Source: Rhinolophus ferrumequinum
Lineage: Eukaryota > Chordata > Mammalia > Chiroptera > Rhinolophidae
Direction: 5' to 3'
Assembly: GCF_004115265.2 (NCBI RefSeq)
Contig: NC_046304.1
Location: 17,352,292 to 17,416,291 of the forward strand
DNA length: 64,000 bases
Both the position numbers and the translations under genes were made by a program. Of this stretch, positions 30,231 to 42,408 are shown one piece after another; position 1 is the first letter of the stretch; each line of letters opens with the position of its first letter. Under the pieces are notes generated by a model, which was not told the DNA's origin, ran no database searches, and was given only the letters and a program-made list of their open reading frames with translations.

Positions 30231-32885
30231 AAGTACCCAGGGCTCTGTGCGAGCAGAGGCAGGCTGTGGCCAGGTGCAATGCTCCCAACCCACACACCTC
30301 GTACCACGGAGGACAGGACCGTGACTGCCCACCTGTCCCCGAGCTCCAAAAGCACAAACTTGGAGGGAAACCTCTGAGTCACTCCATTGTCAGCCCATAA
30401 CAGATGGGAAAAACGAGAGGAAGAAAGGAAGGAAGAAAACTAAGTTTACTGTGAAACCAGTGAATCATGTGGTTTAATCTCATGGACGCAGCCCCGGCAT
30501 TTTGACCCCAGTGTTCTGGCCTGTTTCTCATCCCCACCATTTCCCATCAACCTAGCAGCATCTACTGCCAGAGGAGAAGAAACCAGCCCCACAAACCGAT
30601 GAACTATGCTGGGGAGAGAAGCAGCACACCCTGCATAACCAGGAGCAAAGACGTGGGACGCTACCGTTGTATTTCTCTTGGAATGAGGGATGAGAACAGA
30701 TTGTGCCACACACCTGCTGTGATCCCAGCTGGTGCCCTGAGCTCCGAGGCCGAGCTGCTGCCCAGCATATGCCCTGGAATCTCCAGCACACAGATGAGCA
30801 GCTGCTCTGGAAAAAGGCGACAGCCACACTTAACTCCTCCATTGCAGGCTGGAGGCACCGGTAGGAATGTCAACCCACAGACCTCTCCCTGAACTTTTCG
30901 GCCTCGGGAACGTCTCTACTAAGAGCTGTGGTCCTGGCAAGGCTCCCAGGATGACCCCATCCACCTGCTGCTCCCTACCTGTGCTCCCTACCTGCACCAA
31001 ACAAGAACTTCCAGGGCCTGACTGCCCCACCCTCTGGTCAGCCAGTGAGGAGGGGCAGGGGGGCCTGAGCTCTCTGCTGCCATGCACCCCCCCCCCACTG
31101 TCCCCATGCAGACTGGCTCAGATGGGGCTCCTGGCTCCCAACCCAGCCACACCTGAGGCTCTGTGCCTCACCCTGTGCCCCTGGCCACCCACAAACAGCA
31201 GAGGCTTTCCCTGGAGGAGGCTTTGGGCCACCCTGGGGAGCACTTCCCATGGGCTCCTACTCCTTAGCAGTGTTTGTACTCCCTATAAGGGAGTGGGCTA
31301 GAGAGTTCTCCTGAAGGTTTGTTTGTTGGTGTAGAGAATTCCAAGACAGAGGGAAGAGCTTGGTTGAAGGATCCAGTCTGTGGGAGAGTGGGGGACCCTG
31401 AGTTCGGGAATACACTCATATGCCCGGAGGCAGGGGGCTAGACACCACAGCCTTTGTCTCAGGACCTAATGGTATACCTGAAAGGACCAAGTGGGACCCC
31501 CGGGCCTCCTGCCTGGCTTTTGGCCCCAGATTCTCCCCAGACTCCTCTCTGGTACAGGCTCTGCCCACAGGTGCCTCCCCTGCCACCACCTCTCCCACTG
31601 GCTTTGGCTTCCAGACACTCGGAGGGACACGCTCCAGACTTTCCTGCCCTGGGAGGCCCTGCCTAGCAGCCACGGTTACTGCACTCAGTGGGAGGGCAGG
31701 TTCCCAGCCACAGCCAGACTGGCCCCAGGTGAGCCAAGAATGTTTTCCCTGCACCCATTCAGGACCCTCAGAGACCCCTGGGAGGGAGCCTGTTAGCACA
31801 GAGACTTTGTCTGCCAGGAGGGGCTCTGGGTCCTGGGTGCATCCCTGAGTCTTCTGGCGGGGACAGGGCCCAGGGCACTGGGACAGGCTTTCCTCAGTCA
31901 GTCCCCCACCAAGGAGTAAACTCGGCCTCTCCCTACCCTGAAGGAGGGGCTGGCTGGGTTTGCTTTATGGGAAGTTTGAGGCCAAAATAGAGTTTCCCCT
32001 ATTTGTCAGAGGAGTGTGGGGATGAGCCCAGAGTATTTGTGTCACTCGCAAGGTCAGGTCAGGCCAGGGAGATGTGAGGTCTATGGAATGTGACTTCATA
32101 GGCCTCAGCTCTGGAATGAGGGACCAGGCACTGACAGTTTCCCAGCAGGCCCCAGGGGTCTCCAGCTTCAGCATTTTTGGGAGAAGAGAGAAACAAACCA
32201 TGGTCTCCTAGGAAATATGATGGTAGAGGTGGGCCTTTGCAGCCCGTATGCACGGGACTGACACACACACACCCAGACACCCCTGCCACCTGCAGTCACA
32301 CAGACATGCACAGACGCTGCCATGGACTCACGCCCACACATACACACGCGTGTTCACACTTCAAACCCAGAACAGTTGAGAAAGAGAGAAGTCACCAGCA
32401 GATAGCCACAGGAACAGCCACAAGCTGGAATGTTCTTCCATTCAGGCAAGAGCAACTTGAGAGTTTTCTAGTCGTACCAAGGACGTAGCTCAGAGGTTTC
32501 CAAGGGGTGTGGAAAGAGCAGAGACCCCAAGAGATCGGTTCCTCTGGCAGAGAGGAGCACAGGGCCCGAGGATGAGAAACCTGGCAGAGATAAGACTGGG
32601 AGGGAGGGTGCCCCGCTATCCCCGCCCCCCAGGCAGCCTGGCGGCCCAGGCCTCCCTGAAGCTGAAGGGAACAGCAGTCCTGCTGACCAAGCTCTATTGT
32701 AGGTCCAGCCGCTGGCTTCTTGAACACAGTGGCCCCCGCCCGGCTCAGGGTGCGGACCCAGCTTCTCCCCGTGTCCCATAGGGAGCAGCGAGAACAACCC
32801 CTCACCCCTGCTGGCCCCACACTCACCAGTTCCCTCCTCTGTATTTCTCAGCATGGAAAGAAATAAAGCCGACCCTACATGTGTA
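30231..32885 (+). other. TRARG1: TRARG1 3' UTR (predicted)
   Basis: After the stop there is about 2.65 kb of mostly low-repeat, GC-moderate DNA with no other gene, reaching the first well-formed poly(A) site. A short (AC)-rich stretch lies near 32,262-32,350 and a C-run at 31,088-31,097. Frames of up to about 185 codons here are unrelated to the gene and show no domain. The extent is inferred from the poly(A) signal at 32,862, not from transcript data. Confidence 0.6.
32862..32867 (+). terminator. TRARG1: TRARG1 poly(A) signal
   Basis: A canonical AATAAA is followed 15-40 bp later by a GU-rich block (GGGCCTGTGTGTTTGTGCC, from about 32,890), the classic downstream element. Cleavage would fall near 32,880-32,888. 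Confidence 0.7.
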
Positions 32886-33749
32886 CTATGGGCCTGTGTG
32901 TTTGTGCCGCTGGAGTCAGGGCTGAGAGCTGGGCACTGGTGAAGCCTGGGCACCATGTGCCAGTGCAAGGCATGCCCTGGGCAAGTCTGGGCCTCAGTTT
33001 CTCTGGTGAGTAAGGCCGGGCCCATCTTTCCTATCTTCCCTCAGTGGTTCTTTGCACGTATGAACAAAGATCTCAGGAATGGAGAGAAGGGGACAGGAAA
33101 CTGGCCATTGCTGATATCCTGGTATGTGTTGGGTGTTTTACATACACTGGGAAATCCACACAGCAGTCCTAGGGGGTGACTAGTGTTATCCCCGGGGTTC
33201 AGATTGGTAAATGGAGGCTCAGAGAGGTTCAGGGACTTGTCTCAGGTCCCACCATGCCTGGCACACAGAAAGCACTGAATGAATGCTGGTGAACTGACCC
33301 CATCCTTAAACGTTGGCTTATTGCTGCCATGCTGTTGCCCAGAGAAAGCCCTACAGAAGGAAGGTGAGAGGTAGTTTTATGTGGAGAAGAAGGAGGGGGA
33401 TCCATTTCCCAGTCTGCAGGATGGAGCAGGTAGGGGTGGCTTGGTTGACTGTGGAAGGTGACAAGGGCTTCAGGGGGAACAGGCCAAGAGGGGAGGTGGC
33501 TGTGGGCAGAACCACCCAGCTGGGCAGCCAGCGGGAAGGGGAGAAATTGCCATATGGCCATGATGAGCTGCCAACACCAGGGCTAGAGGCTGGGGTGGGA
33601 CAGAAAGGGAGGGAGAGTCACAGCACCCCTGCAGTAGAGCAGAGTGGATCAGGGTGTGGGAACTGAGGCCAGCCCGCCGGGGTTCAAATCCTGCCTGGCC
33701 ATGTGTTAGCTGAGTCCCTTTGGGGAAATTCCTTTCAGCCAAAATAGGG

Positions 33750-33930
33750 GCCAGGGGAGCACTTCCCACGTGCCAGGCACTGGGCTCTGTGTTTGGTGCA
33801 AATCATCTCACTTAATCCTCACCTCCCCTGATGAGGTGTGTCGTCCCATTTTCCTGAGAAGAAAATGAAGCTTAGAGAGCCCCAGTGAATTGTCCAAGGT
33901 CATATGGTCAGGACATGGGACAGCAGCACA
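33750..33930 (+). repeat. MIR SINE
   Basis: MIR order is clear: ACGTGCCAGGCACTGGGCTC, CATCTCACTTAATCCTCACC, CCATTTTCCTGAGAAG, TGTCCAAGGTCATATGG. It sits just after a reverse MIR piece (33,640-33,730, with GGGGTTCAAATCCTGCC), so two MIR copies abut head to head. Confidence 0.8.
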
Positions 33931-34817
33931 GTCCTTTGCGAAAGCTTTCGTGACGGGAGCCCCCCCCCACCTTATAAAGTCTGTGAACTAGTCCGAGGGA
34001 GCTCGCCCGTTCCGTGTCCTTTGACCGCACTGTCTGGCACTGGGACAGTCCGATGTCGCTACAGCCTTTTGTTTCAGGGCTGCATCGTGACCTTTTCAAA
34101 GGCATTGTAAGCACCACCTGGGGGTCTAAATTCAGTTGAAATGCCACCAGTGCAATGTTACTAATTTAACAACGCGCAGGTGAGCCGCCGCCTTCTATAC
34201 ACAGAAACTGCCAGCAACAATCACATCACTTTGTTGTCTAGCTTGGTGGCCTGAATGTTTTTTTGGCATCGTTTGTCAGACACAATCTGATTTTAGAAAC
34301 TTTAAAACGGGGAAAGGAGGGGACATGTGTTTTAGAATCAGGAAGGGAAAAGTTGGCGCTTGCACAATGCAGGAGGCCTCTCATGACAGATGGCTGTGCC
34401 CGGGGACAAGCAGCCTGGCCTCTCTGAACCTTGACTCCCCACCTGCAAACGGTGTGATAATCTGCTCTGCACACACACCTGCAGGGCTGTTGGCAGTCTG
34501 ATGGCACCTCCTGGTGAACCGTGAGGGCTGGAGACGCATGGGGGACATGAATAACCATTTCCCGGGGCACAGCCTGGACAGCACCCCAGAATCTGGGAGG
34601 TTCTGGGCACCCCAGGCTGACGTCTGAGTCCCTGCTCTCTTCCGCGCCCAGCCCGACCTGCCTCTGCCTGCCCCCTGACACATGACAGGAGACAGGAAAG
34701 CTCTCTGGCCACGGCCCACGCCTCTCGCTCATTGGCTGTGTCATCTTAGGCCGGCCCCCGCCTCTCACTGGGCCTCAGTCTCCTCAGGTAAAGGAGGGAG
34801 CTGAGCTGCTCTAGAAC

Positions 34818-34992
34818 CGGCTTCTCAATCCTGGCTGCATGTTGGAATCACCTGGGAACTTTGAAAGATGTGGATTCCTGGCTGCCACTCGTAGAGAATC
34901 TGGTGTAAGTGGTCTGGGGTGTGGCCTGAGTATCTGGATTTTTAAAAGCTTTCCAGGTGATCCCAGTGGTCATTTGAGGTTAGGAGCCACTG
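34818..34992 (+). mobile_element. MER5A-like hAT-Charlie relic
   Basis: Starts near GGCTTCTCAATCCTGGCTGC, then TTGGAATCACCTGGGAAC, GATTTTTAAAAGCTTTCCAG, GTGATCCCAGTGGTC, and ends at GAGCCACTG. Terminal inverted-repeat logic (CAGTGGTTCTCAA / GAACCACTG) is recognisable though decayed. Non-autonomous. Confidence 0.7.
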
Positions 34993-35423
34993 GGCTACAC
35001 TCTAGAGCTTTGCTCCTCAAATGTGGTCCCTGCACCATTAGCAGAGACTCACGCCACGCCCTGACCTAATGACTCCGAATACCTGCCCTTTACCTACCAA
35101 GATCTCAGGTGGCTCACTGCACTTTAAAGCCGGGGAAGCTCCTGGCTAGGTGCCTGAAGCCGAGGCGGTCAGCTCTGCCTCAGCTTTGCCGCAGACTCAC
35201 CTTAGGCACACCTTCTCTAGTGGGTTTTGATCTCTCTAAAAACAATCATCGTTTTCCTTTCTTACCTCAGGGTCTATTGTAACAAATTGAGAAAATGTAA
35301 GCAATACTGAGAGGCAAAGAGGACACAGAGACATCCCATGTAAGTTTGGGGGTCATAGTGAGGTTTGCACCCCACTTCCCAGAGTGTTTGCCAGTGAGGC
35401 TACAGTCTTTGTGGAGAAAGCGG

Positions 35424-35425
<2 letters not shown>

Positions 35426-35454
<29 letters not shown>
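35426..35454. repeat. (TG)n microsatellite
   Basis: An uninterrupted TG run of about 14 units. Confidence 0.95.
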
Positions 35455-35456
<2 letters not shown>

Positions 35457-36417
35457 TGGGTGTGCCCCAAAGGTACATTTTTTTCAGGGAAGTACAGACC
35501 TCTCCCCTTCCCTCAGCCTCTGGCCCCAATTGTGGAACTGCTAGAACCTGCTCAGGGATGGAGAAAAGTCAAGCAGGTATCTTAGAGCTGCTTGGATGGA
35601 AACTTCTACTCACAACAATTGACACCCTGGTTCTCCCGGGTCTCCAGCCCGCAGGCCCTAGGCCTGGGAAGAAGGGACCTTGAGAAGCTGTAATCTCTCT
35701 TGCACCCTTGTCCTGTGGCAGGAATTCCTATGCCCACGGTCAGCTCAGGTACATATGGTTCCTTTGTGCTGATGGCCAAAGAGGCCCCTCCAGGCAGAGG
35801 AGGTATGGAAATTGTTAAAGGTCCCCTTCCTGGGTATGTTTGCAGCCTCATGCCTGAGGACAGCTGGATTTCAGAGGCCACTGCACAGAGGCCTGGCACA
35901 CCACCCCATTACAGGAGGGCTGCGGAGAGTCCCTCCCTGGAGTCGGGGGAGAGCAGGTCAGCTGGAGGCTGGGCCCTGCCAGGGCTTCTGCCTCCTGCAT
36001 TATTAATCTGCCCTCTGGTCATGGACATGAATAATTCATCAGGAGAAGGAAGCATTGAGGATTGCAAACCCGGGTGGAGGCATCCTAGCTCAGGGCTTAC
36101 TTTGCTTAAGAGGCTTCGGGGGAGGCCCTGCCGAATTTCAAGTTTCTCCTGCCCACAGCGCAGGCCCAGGAAGGTCTTGCAGATTGGAGTTGCAATGGAA
36201 CTTGTCTGAACCCAGATAGAACAGCCTGCAGCCCCAGGAGCTGGTGCCCATCTTGCCATGCTTCTGGGTCACCCAGGACTCAAGTCACATGGCCTGATTC
36301 ATTTAGTGAGCCCTTTAACCTCTCTGATGCGGTGGAGTGTTCTCTGCACGAGAAGGACCTAACATCATCCTGACCTGCAGGAACTGCGCAGTGAACATGA
36401 ACCGCTACTGTTGGTGT

Positions 36418-36476
36418 CACATATGTCACATATTATATATTATATATGTCACATATTATATATGTCACATATAACA
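36418..36476. repeat. AT-rich short tandem repeat with ATGTCACATAT units
   Basis: Four occurrences of TGTCACATAT are separated by TATATATTA-type spacers. The array could fold into hairpins because the spacers are palindromic (TATATATA). Confidence 0.85.
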
Positions 36477-38319
36477 ATGGTGGCTTCTTTCATTGTTGCC
36501 AAGGTCTTGGTGAAGGGCTGAAGGCCCCAGCTGGGAAGGGGGTGAGCGCTGGATGATGGATAAGCCTGCTTGGGGTGGGGGTGTGCAATCAGAGCTTCAG
36601 GGTTGTGGACCTCTGGATGAGGGTGTGAGTGGGGGCTGGCAGTGTGGGACAGGAGGTGGTGGTGGTGGTGGTGGTGGGGAAACTGAAAGAATCATGCAGG
36701 ATTCCAATGGTGACTTTTCCTCTCCAGCTAAAACTTTTCCACATGAGTCTCAGGGGCTTCAAAATGGTGGGGAAAAGGCAGGGGAGCGCTCCCCCGTGTG
36801 GGGGTGGACTGCAGGTATTGGAGTCCATCAGCTCAGTTCTGTTCAACAGTTCCATTTAACCCATATTTATTAAGGATGCTGTACCATGTACAATCCCAGG
36901 TATGCAAGAAACGTTTTCTTCTTTTCTTTATAACCAAATTAATTTTCTCTTTTGCCTCTATTTGGCCCCGATGGCAGAAACGTAAGCTCAGTCAGCTCAG
37001 ATTTCTTTCCCCTTTCCTTGGGATGACAGCAGGCTGAGGTGTCCAGGACAGGGGTGGCAACCATCTGGTCCTCACTGTAGCGGCTGACACATCCTCATTC
37101 TGTCGCTCTTAGTGCCTGCAGGTGGCTGCTGAGTCAACCTCAGTCTCCCACTTCCATCCCAGCTCTTGCTGTGCTGTTCCTGTGCCTTCTCATATGCCCT
37201 GGGGTAATTCAGTTGTTTCTTCACTGATTCCATTAAGAAATGTTTTTGGCGGACGCCCTCCAAAATAGGGTTATTTTTTTTGTTATCATTTAACAAGAAG
37301 TCCAGAGGTAGGCAGCCCAGAGAGGTCAATGCCTCCATGAAGTCTTCACCCAGGTGCTTTCAGTCTTCTTGCTTCACCATCCTAACCTAGGGCTACCTAA
37401 TGGCCAACAGGATGACTGCCACAGCTCCAGCCATTCCAGGTGGCAAGAAGGAGGAAAGGGGAGGAGGGCAAAAAGGGCATATGAACGCTGAGTAAGTCCC
37501 TTTTAAAGAGCCTCCTGGGAAGTCCCATCTAGTGACTTCTGCTTTACATTCCGTCCACAGCTGTGTCACATGGCCACCCTTAGCTGCAAGGGAGGCTGGG
37601 AAATACAGTCTTCTTAGCTGGGTACACGGCTGCCTCCAGGAAAACCAAGGTTCTGTGAGGCAGGAAGTGGGAACAGATACTGGGTAGCAACCAGTGTTCC
37701 TGGCCACGTTTGTTATGCGGGACCGCAGAAATTCTGTCAGGCTCTCCCAGCTGCCGCCTGTCCAGATCCACTGGGTAATGCTGTTTTCTCTAGGTTCTCC
37801 TTTCTACCTGCTCAACCAGAGACAGGTGCTCAGCATCCTTCTGTTCTTGGATCCTATAAACCTGAGGTCTGAGGTCGCATTGCATAGCCTCCTCTCTACT
37901 ACCACCACCACCATAGGAATTTAACCCAAGGAGAAAGATAGCACACAGGGCCCCTACCCACATTCCTCACTTCCCCTCTGATCAGATTCTTAGGATAGGA
38001 GTTTTGCTGTGACTCATCTTACATTTAGTCTTCTAAATCTATTTCTTAAGCCCTTACTTCTTTTGATTCCTCCCTGAAGACCAGGCTTTTGAAACTCAAA
38101 GCCGAGAATTGTCTCCTTTTACTTTCTGCCTTTTCCTGGGTTTTTCCTGCCTTGAGGTAAGGAATATAAATGAATGGAGGAGAAAAGGGTCCAAGAAAAT
38201 ACAGAAAAAGGGAAAAATATGGTTAATATTTCAAAATAATACCCAATGTCGCCTCTGTGACTCTATACCTAGAACTACCCCGTGCTGAATGTGTTTCCTA
38301 GTTATGAGAGCAGGAGTGC

Positions 38320-38720
38320 AGCATTGAAGAATGCGTGCTCCAAATGTGCTCAAAGTCTAGGAGGGCAGAGACATGTAGACTGAAGTCCAGGTTGTATGAA
38401 AAGATGGCAGTGAGCAGAGAGACCCACAGCAGCTCAGAGAAGGGGATGCGATGGCTCCCTGTGGAGTGGAGCTCTGAGCTGAGTGAGTGCTGCCATGGGA
38501 AGAAGGGGTGGAGGGTGAGGAAGGGCGTCCCAGGTGGAGGACAGCCTGAGGAAACAGCCAGAGTTCTGAAGTGGTGAGTGCTGCAAAGACATTATGCTTG
38601 GGAAGGGTGGGAGCAGACAGGCAGAGAGGGCCAGATCACTGGAGGCCTGGGAGCCCCTGCCCGTGGCCAGGACTCCATCCTTGAAGAAGTTTGTTTTGGC
38701 CCCTGCTTCTGTCATTAAGT
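38320..38720 (+). repeat. Ancient interspersed repeat, copy 5, partial
   Basis: Blocks GGAAACAGCCAGAGTTCTGA and 'GCAGAGAGGGCCAGATCACT' followed by a GGAGGCCTGGGAGCC segment correspond to the later part of the family seen in TRARG1 intron 1. Confidence 0.35.
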
Positions 38721-41159
38721 GAAGGCTGCCTTTGACTATGCCATCTCTCCAGAAGCAAGGCCTTACTTATTGGGCCACTTACTCTTCAAGTTGCCGTATC
38801 AGAAGGGAATATATACTTCTTAGCATTCAAGTGCTTTCATCTTTCTTATTAAAACAAAAAGTTAAGAGAGCCAAGATGGTGGAGTAGACAAACACAGTAC
38901 CTGCTTCCTTCTATGAACACATTAAAATTACAACTAAATTATAGAACAATCAACCTGGAGAACCATCTGAAGTCTAGCTGAACAGAAGTCCTATAACTGA
39001 AAATACAAAGAAGCCACGTTGAGATGGGTAGGAGGGGCAGAGACACCGAACAAGCACCAAACCTACCTGCGGTGGCTGAGAATCAGAAGGGATACCCACA
39101 GGGGTTCCCCCCGGAGGAACGACGGACCCCAGGCCCCAACACCAGGCTACCTAGCCCAGATCACTGGTGCCAGGAAAGGAAGCACTCCCAACATCTGGCT
39201 GTGAAAAACAGTGGGGATTCTGACCATTCAGGTGGGACGCAAGGCTGCAGGAAACCCAGATGTCCTCTTAAACGGCTCACACGCTGACTCGCTCGCAGTC
39301 ACTCACCTTGAGCTCCAGCGGAGGGACAGTGACTCTGGGGGCCTTGGAGAGATACGGCGGGGGGGGGGGCGGGCAGACTGAGGAGTGTGGCTTCAGGGCA
39401 GGACTGGAGGACAGTTGGCATTTTTCTGGTGAGAGGTCCTAGTCCTGTGCAGCTGGGCAGGCGGCCGCCATCTTTCCTATGTTGAGCCCACCCCCACCAA
39501 ATCTGAATCTGATTGGCCTGGTGAACTATGCTGCTCCGCCCTGTTAACTCAGCTGGGACCCTTCCCCACACAACTCAATCACCACTGGAGACACTTTCCC
39601 CATGAGCAGCCAGCCCCTTCCTCATTGCACTCTTTCTTAGAATACTATCAGAGTCCACGGACCCCAGGTGGGCAGCAACTGGCCTCAGAGTGCTCTGAGA
39701 CTTTTGCTGAGTCACTCCAGGCTCAGCACTGGCACCAAACCAGAGTTTATGGTGACCACAGCTGTTCCCACTCTAGTGACTCCTTGAGACCCTGCCTCAC
39801 TTAACTCCTGTACTGCAGGAGGATTTATCAGTGGCTGAACCTTAAGGGAGTTGGCAGTGGCAGCAGACCTCTGGGTGTTCTGGCTTTTTCTGGAGTTACC
39901 CCAGGCCTGGTACTGGTGGCAGGCATTCTCAGTTCCCAGCGTGGCCTCTCCCACATGCCTCCAGGTTTAGCACAGGCAGCAAACAACTGCGGATCACTTT
40001 GTAGCTCCTACCAGGTAGCCCCCAGCCAGTCACAGAAAGTGGGTGACCTGGGCCTGTACCAGAGCCCCTCCTAAGAGGCCCCAGAACCTACATACTTGGA
40101 AGTTGGCTTTAGATCACAGCAGAGCACTGCCCAACTAGCCCCACAAGTGACACACACAAAGGATGGTCTCAAAAGGCACCAGAGCCCATTGGGATGAATC
40201 CCCCTCAGTGGGATACGTCACATCAAGACACATTATAATTAGCATGGCAAAGGTTAGAGATAGAGAATCCTAAAACCAGCAAGAGAAAGGCAACTAGTAA
40301 ATTATAAGGGAGCTCCCATAAGATTGTCAGCTGATTTCTCAACAGAAACTTTGCAGGCCAGAAGGGATTGGCAGGAAATAGTCAATGTGGTGATAAGCAA
40401 GAACCTACAACTAAGACTATTCTACCCAGCAAGGCTATCACTTAAAATCAAAGGATAAAGAGCTTCCCAGACAAGAAAAAGCTAAAGGAGTTCATCACCA
40501 CCAAACCAGTATTACAAGGAATGTTAGAAGGACTTCTTTAAGATGTAAAAAATATAAATCAAAATAAATATAATAAAACGGCAATAGCTACATATCTATC
40601 AACAATTACTTTCAATGTAAATGGATTAAATGTTCCTTTCAAAAGACAAAGGAGGGTTGAATGGATAAGAGAACAAAACCCTTAAATATGCTGCCTACAA
40701 GAGAATCACCTCAGATTGAAAGGCACACAGAGAGAAAGTAAAAGGATGGAAAAAGATATTTCATGAAAATGAAAATGCAAAAAACAAACAAACAAAGAGC
40801 TGGGATAGCAATACTTATATCAGACAAAATAGACCTTAAAATATAAGCTGTAAGAGACAAAGAAGGACCCAGTAGTCCCACGTCAGGGTACTTACCTGAA
40901 GAAACCCAAATGCTTACTTGAGGGACGTGTACATCTATATATTCATTGCAGCATTGTTTACAATAGCCGAGGTGTAGAGGCAGCCTGGGTGTTTGTTGAT
41001 GGATGCATGGATAAAGAGTAGGTGGTACATATATACAATGGAGTATTGCTTGGCCATGGAAGGGAATGGGTTCTTTCCATCTACAGTGGCAGGAATGGAC
41101 CTGGAGGCTATTGTGCTGAGTGAGGTATGTCAGACAGTGAAAGACGGATGCGATGTGAT

Positions 41160-41215
41160 TTTGCTTATATGTGAGATCTAAGAACATTTGCTTATATGTG
41201 AGAATCTAAGAACAA
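41160..41215. repeat. 28-bp tandem duplication inside the L1
   Basis: TTGCTTATATGTGAGATCTA and TTGCTTATATGTGAGAATCT follow one another with the shared continuation AAGAACA. It is a local duplication in the L1 near the start of the 3' UTR. Confidence 0.85.
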
Positions 41216-41753
41216 AATTAACAAACAAAATAGAAACAAACTCATAGATACAGAAAACATTTTGATGGTTGCCAGATGGGATGGGGGTTGGGGGTGTGGG
41301 TGAAAGAGGGGGAAGGGATTAAGAAGTACAAATTGATAGTTACAAAATCATCTTTGGGATGTAAAGTAAAGCCTGGGGCATATACTCAATAATATGGTAA
41401 TAACTATGTATAGTGTTAGGTGGGTAGTAGACTAGTCGGGGGATCACTTCTTAAATTATATAAATGTCTAACCACTATGCTATACACCTGAAATATAAAA
41501 TATTGAATGTCAGCTACAATTGATAAATTTAAAAAAGAGGGGCGGAGGAATAAGAGGTTCAAATTTCCAGGTATAAAACAAACAAGTCATGGGGATGTAA
41601 TGTACAGCATGAGGAATATAGTCAATAATATTGTGATAGCATAGTATGGTGTCAGATCGTTGCTGACTTATGGTTGATCACATCTTTAGGTATATAAATG
41701 TTGAATAACTACGGTATATCCCTGAAACTAATATAATGTTGTATGTTAGCTGT

Positions 41754-42143
41754 AGTTTAAAAACATTTTTTTTTTTTACATTTTGTTATTATTTTTATTT
41801 ATTACTTAAAAAACTTTTCTTTTTTATTGGGGAATATTGGGGAATATATTGTGTGTTTTTCCAGGACCCACCAGCTCCAGCTCAAGTTGTTGTTTTTCAA
41901 TCTAGTTGTGGAGGGTGCATCTCATTGGGCCATGTGGGAATCGAACCGGCAACATTGGTGTTATGAGCACTGCGCTCTAACCAACTGAGCCACCCAGCCA
42001 TCCACTGGGGACTCAGGTCTAAGTCAAGCTGTTGTTTTCACTCTAGTTGTGGAGAGCACAGCTCAGTGGCCCATGTGGGAATTGAACCGGTGATGTTGGT
42101 GCTGTAGCATTGAGCTCTAACCAACTGAGCCACCCGGCCGCCC
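41754..42143 (-). mobile_element. Dimeric tRNA-headed SINE inserted in the L1 tail
   Basis: On the plus strand two reversed SINE heads are seen, each ending with GAGCCACCCrGCC (41,985-42,003 and 42,128-42,143) and each containing the box-B complement GGGAATCGAACCGG or GGGAATTGAACCGG. The T-rich block at 41,762-41,835 is the reversed A tail. One pair of direct repeats, TGTTAGCTGT (41,744-41,753 and 42,144-42,153), flanks the whole, so it entered as a single dimer rather than two separate insertions. Confidence 0.8.
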
Positions 42144-42208
42144 TGTTAGCTGTTTTTAATAAAAATCTTAAAATAAAACAAAAATAAGAGTTAAGATGAC
42201 CAAAATGA

Positions 42209-42245
<37 letters not shown>

Positions 42246-42246
42246 G
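42209..42246. repeat. (TTA)n microsatellite
   Basis: An uninterrupted ATT/TTA run of about 12-13 units, just beyond the L1 insertion. Confidence 0.95.
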
Positions 42247-42408
42247 CAGTTAGTTTGCAATTAGCAATTGTTAAAGAGTGAGTACAAAGTCATTTTTTCT
42301 TGTTTTGAAACAGTATTTGCAATGTATTGTCAGACTTGACACTTTTCCTGTCCTTATTACACAAGGTGAAGTTATCATAAATAAAACTTTTTGGGAAATC
42401 CTCTGAAT

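Larger units (their letters stand above)
32886..38859. other. Intergenic DNA downstream of TRARG1, first part
   Basis: No gene is supported. Contents are: MIR pieces at 33,120-33,290 (+), 33,640-33,730 (-) and 33,750-33,930 (+); a low-repeat stretch at 34,090-34,330; MER5A-like elements at 34,818-34,992 and near 35,005-35,110; a TG run at 35,426-35,454; an AT-rich short repeat at 36,418-36,476; a GGT run at 36,655-36,678; and the partial old repeat at 38,320-38,720. The remainder is unassigned single-copy-looking sequence. Confidence 0.6.
38868..42188 (+). mobile_element. L1 LINE with 5' start retained and a large internal loss
   Basis: The element begins GAGCCAAGATGGTGGAGTAG, the usual L1 5' start. 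A GC-rich 5' region follows (to about 40,200). Then comes a stretch ending in the ORF2 endonuclease start: about 40,600-40,840 translates in pieces to TITFNVNGLNVPFKRQR, ICCLQENHL and GIAILISDKIDLK, matching the L1 endonuclease motif order, with stops between. It then jumps near 40,865 to the end of ORF2 (AGCATTGTTTACAATAGCC, GTATTGCTTGGCCATGG) and the 3' UTR, so most of the reverse transcriptase is gone. The 3' UTR is present twice (41,310-41,535 and 41,545-41,743). Possible target duplication AGTTAAGA lies at 38,860-38,867 and 42,189-42,196. A SINE dimer sits in its tail. It is not mobile on its own. Confidence 0.8.

Noticed and set aside
38868-41530. A functional, autonomous L1
   Set aside because: The endonuclease part has in-frame stops and most of the reverse transcriptase is missing.
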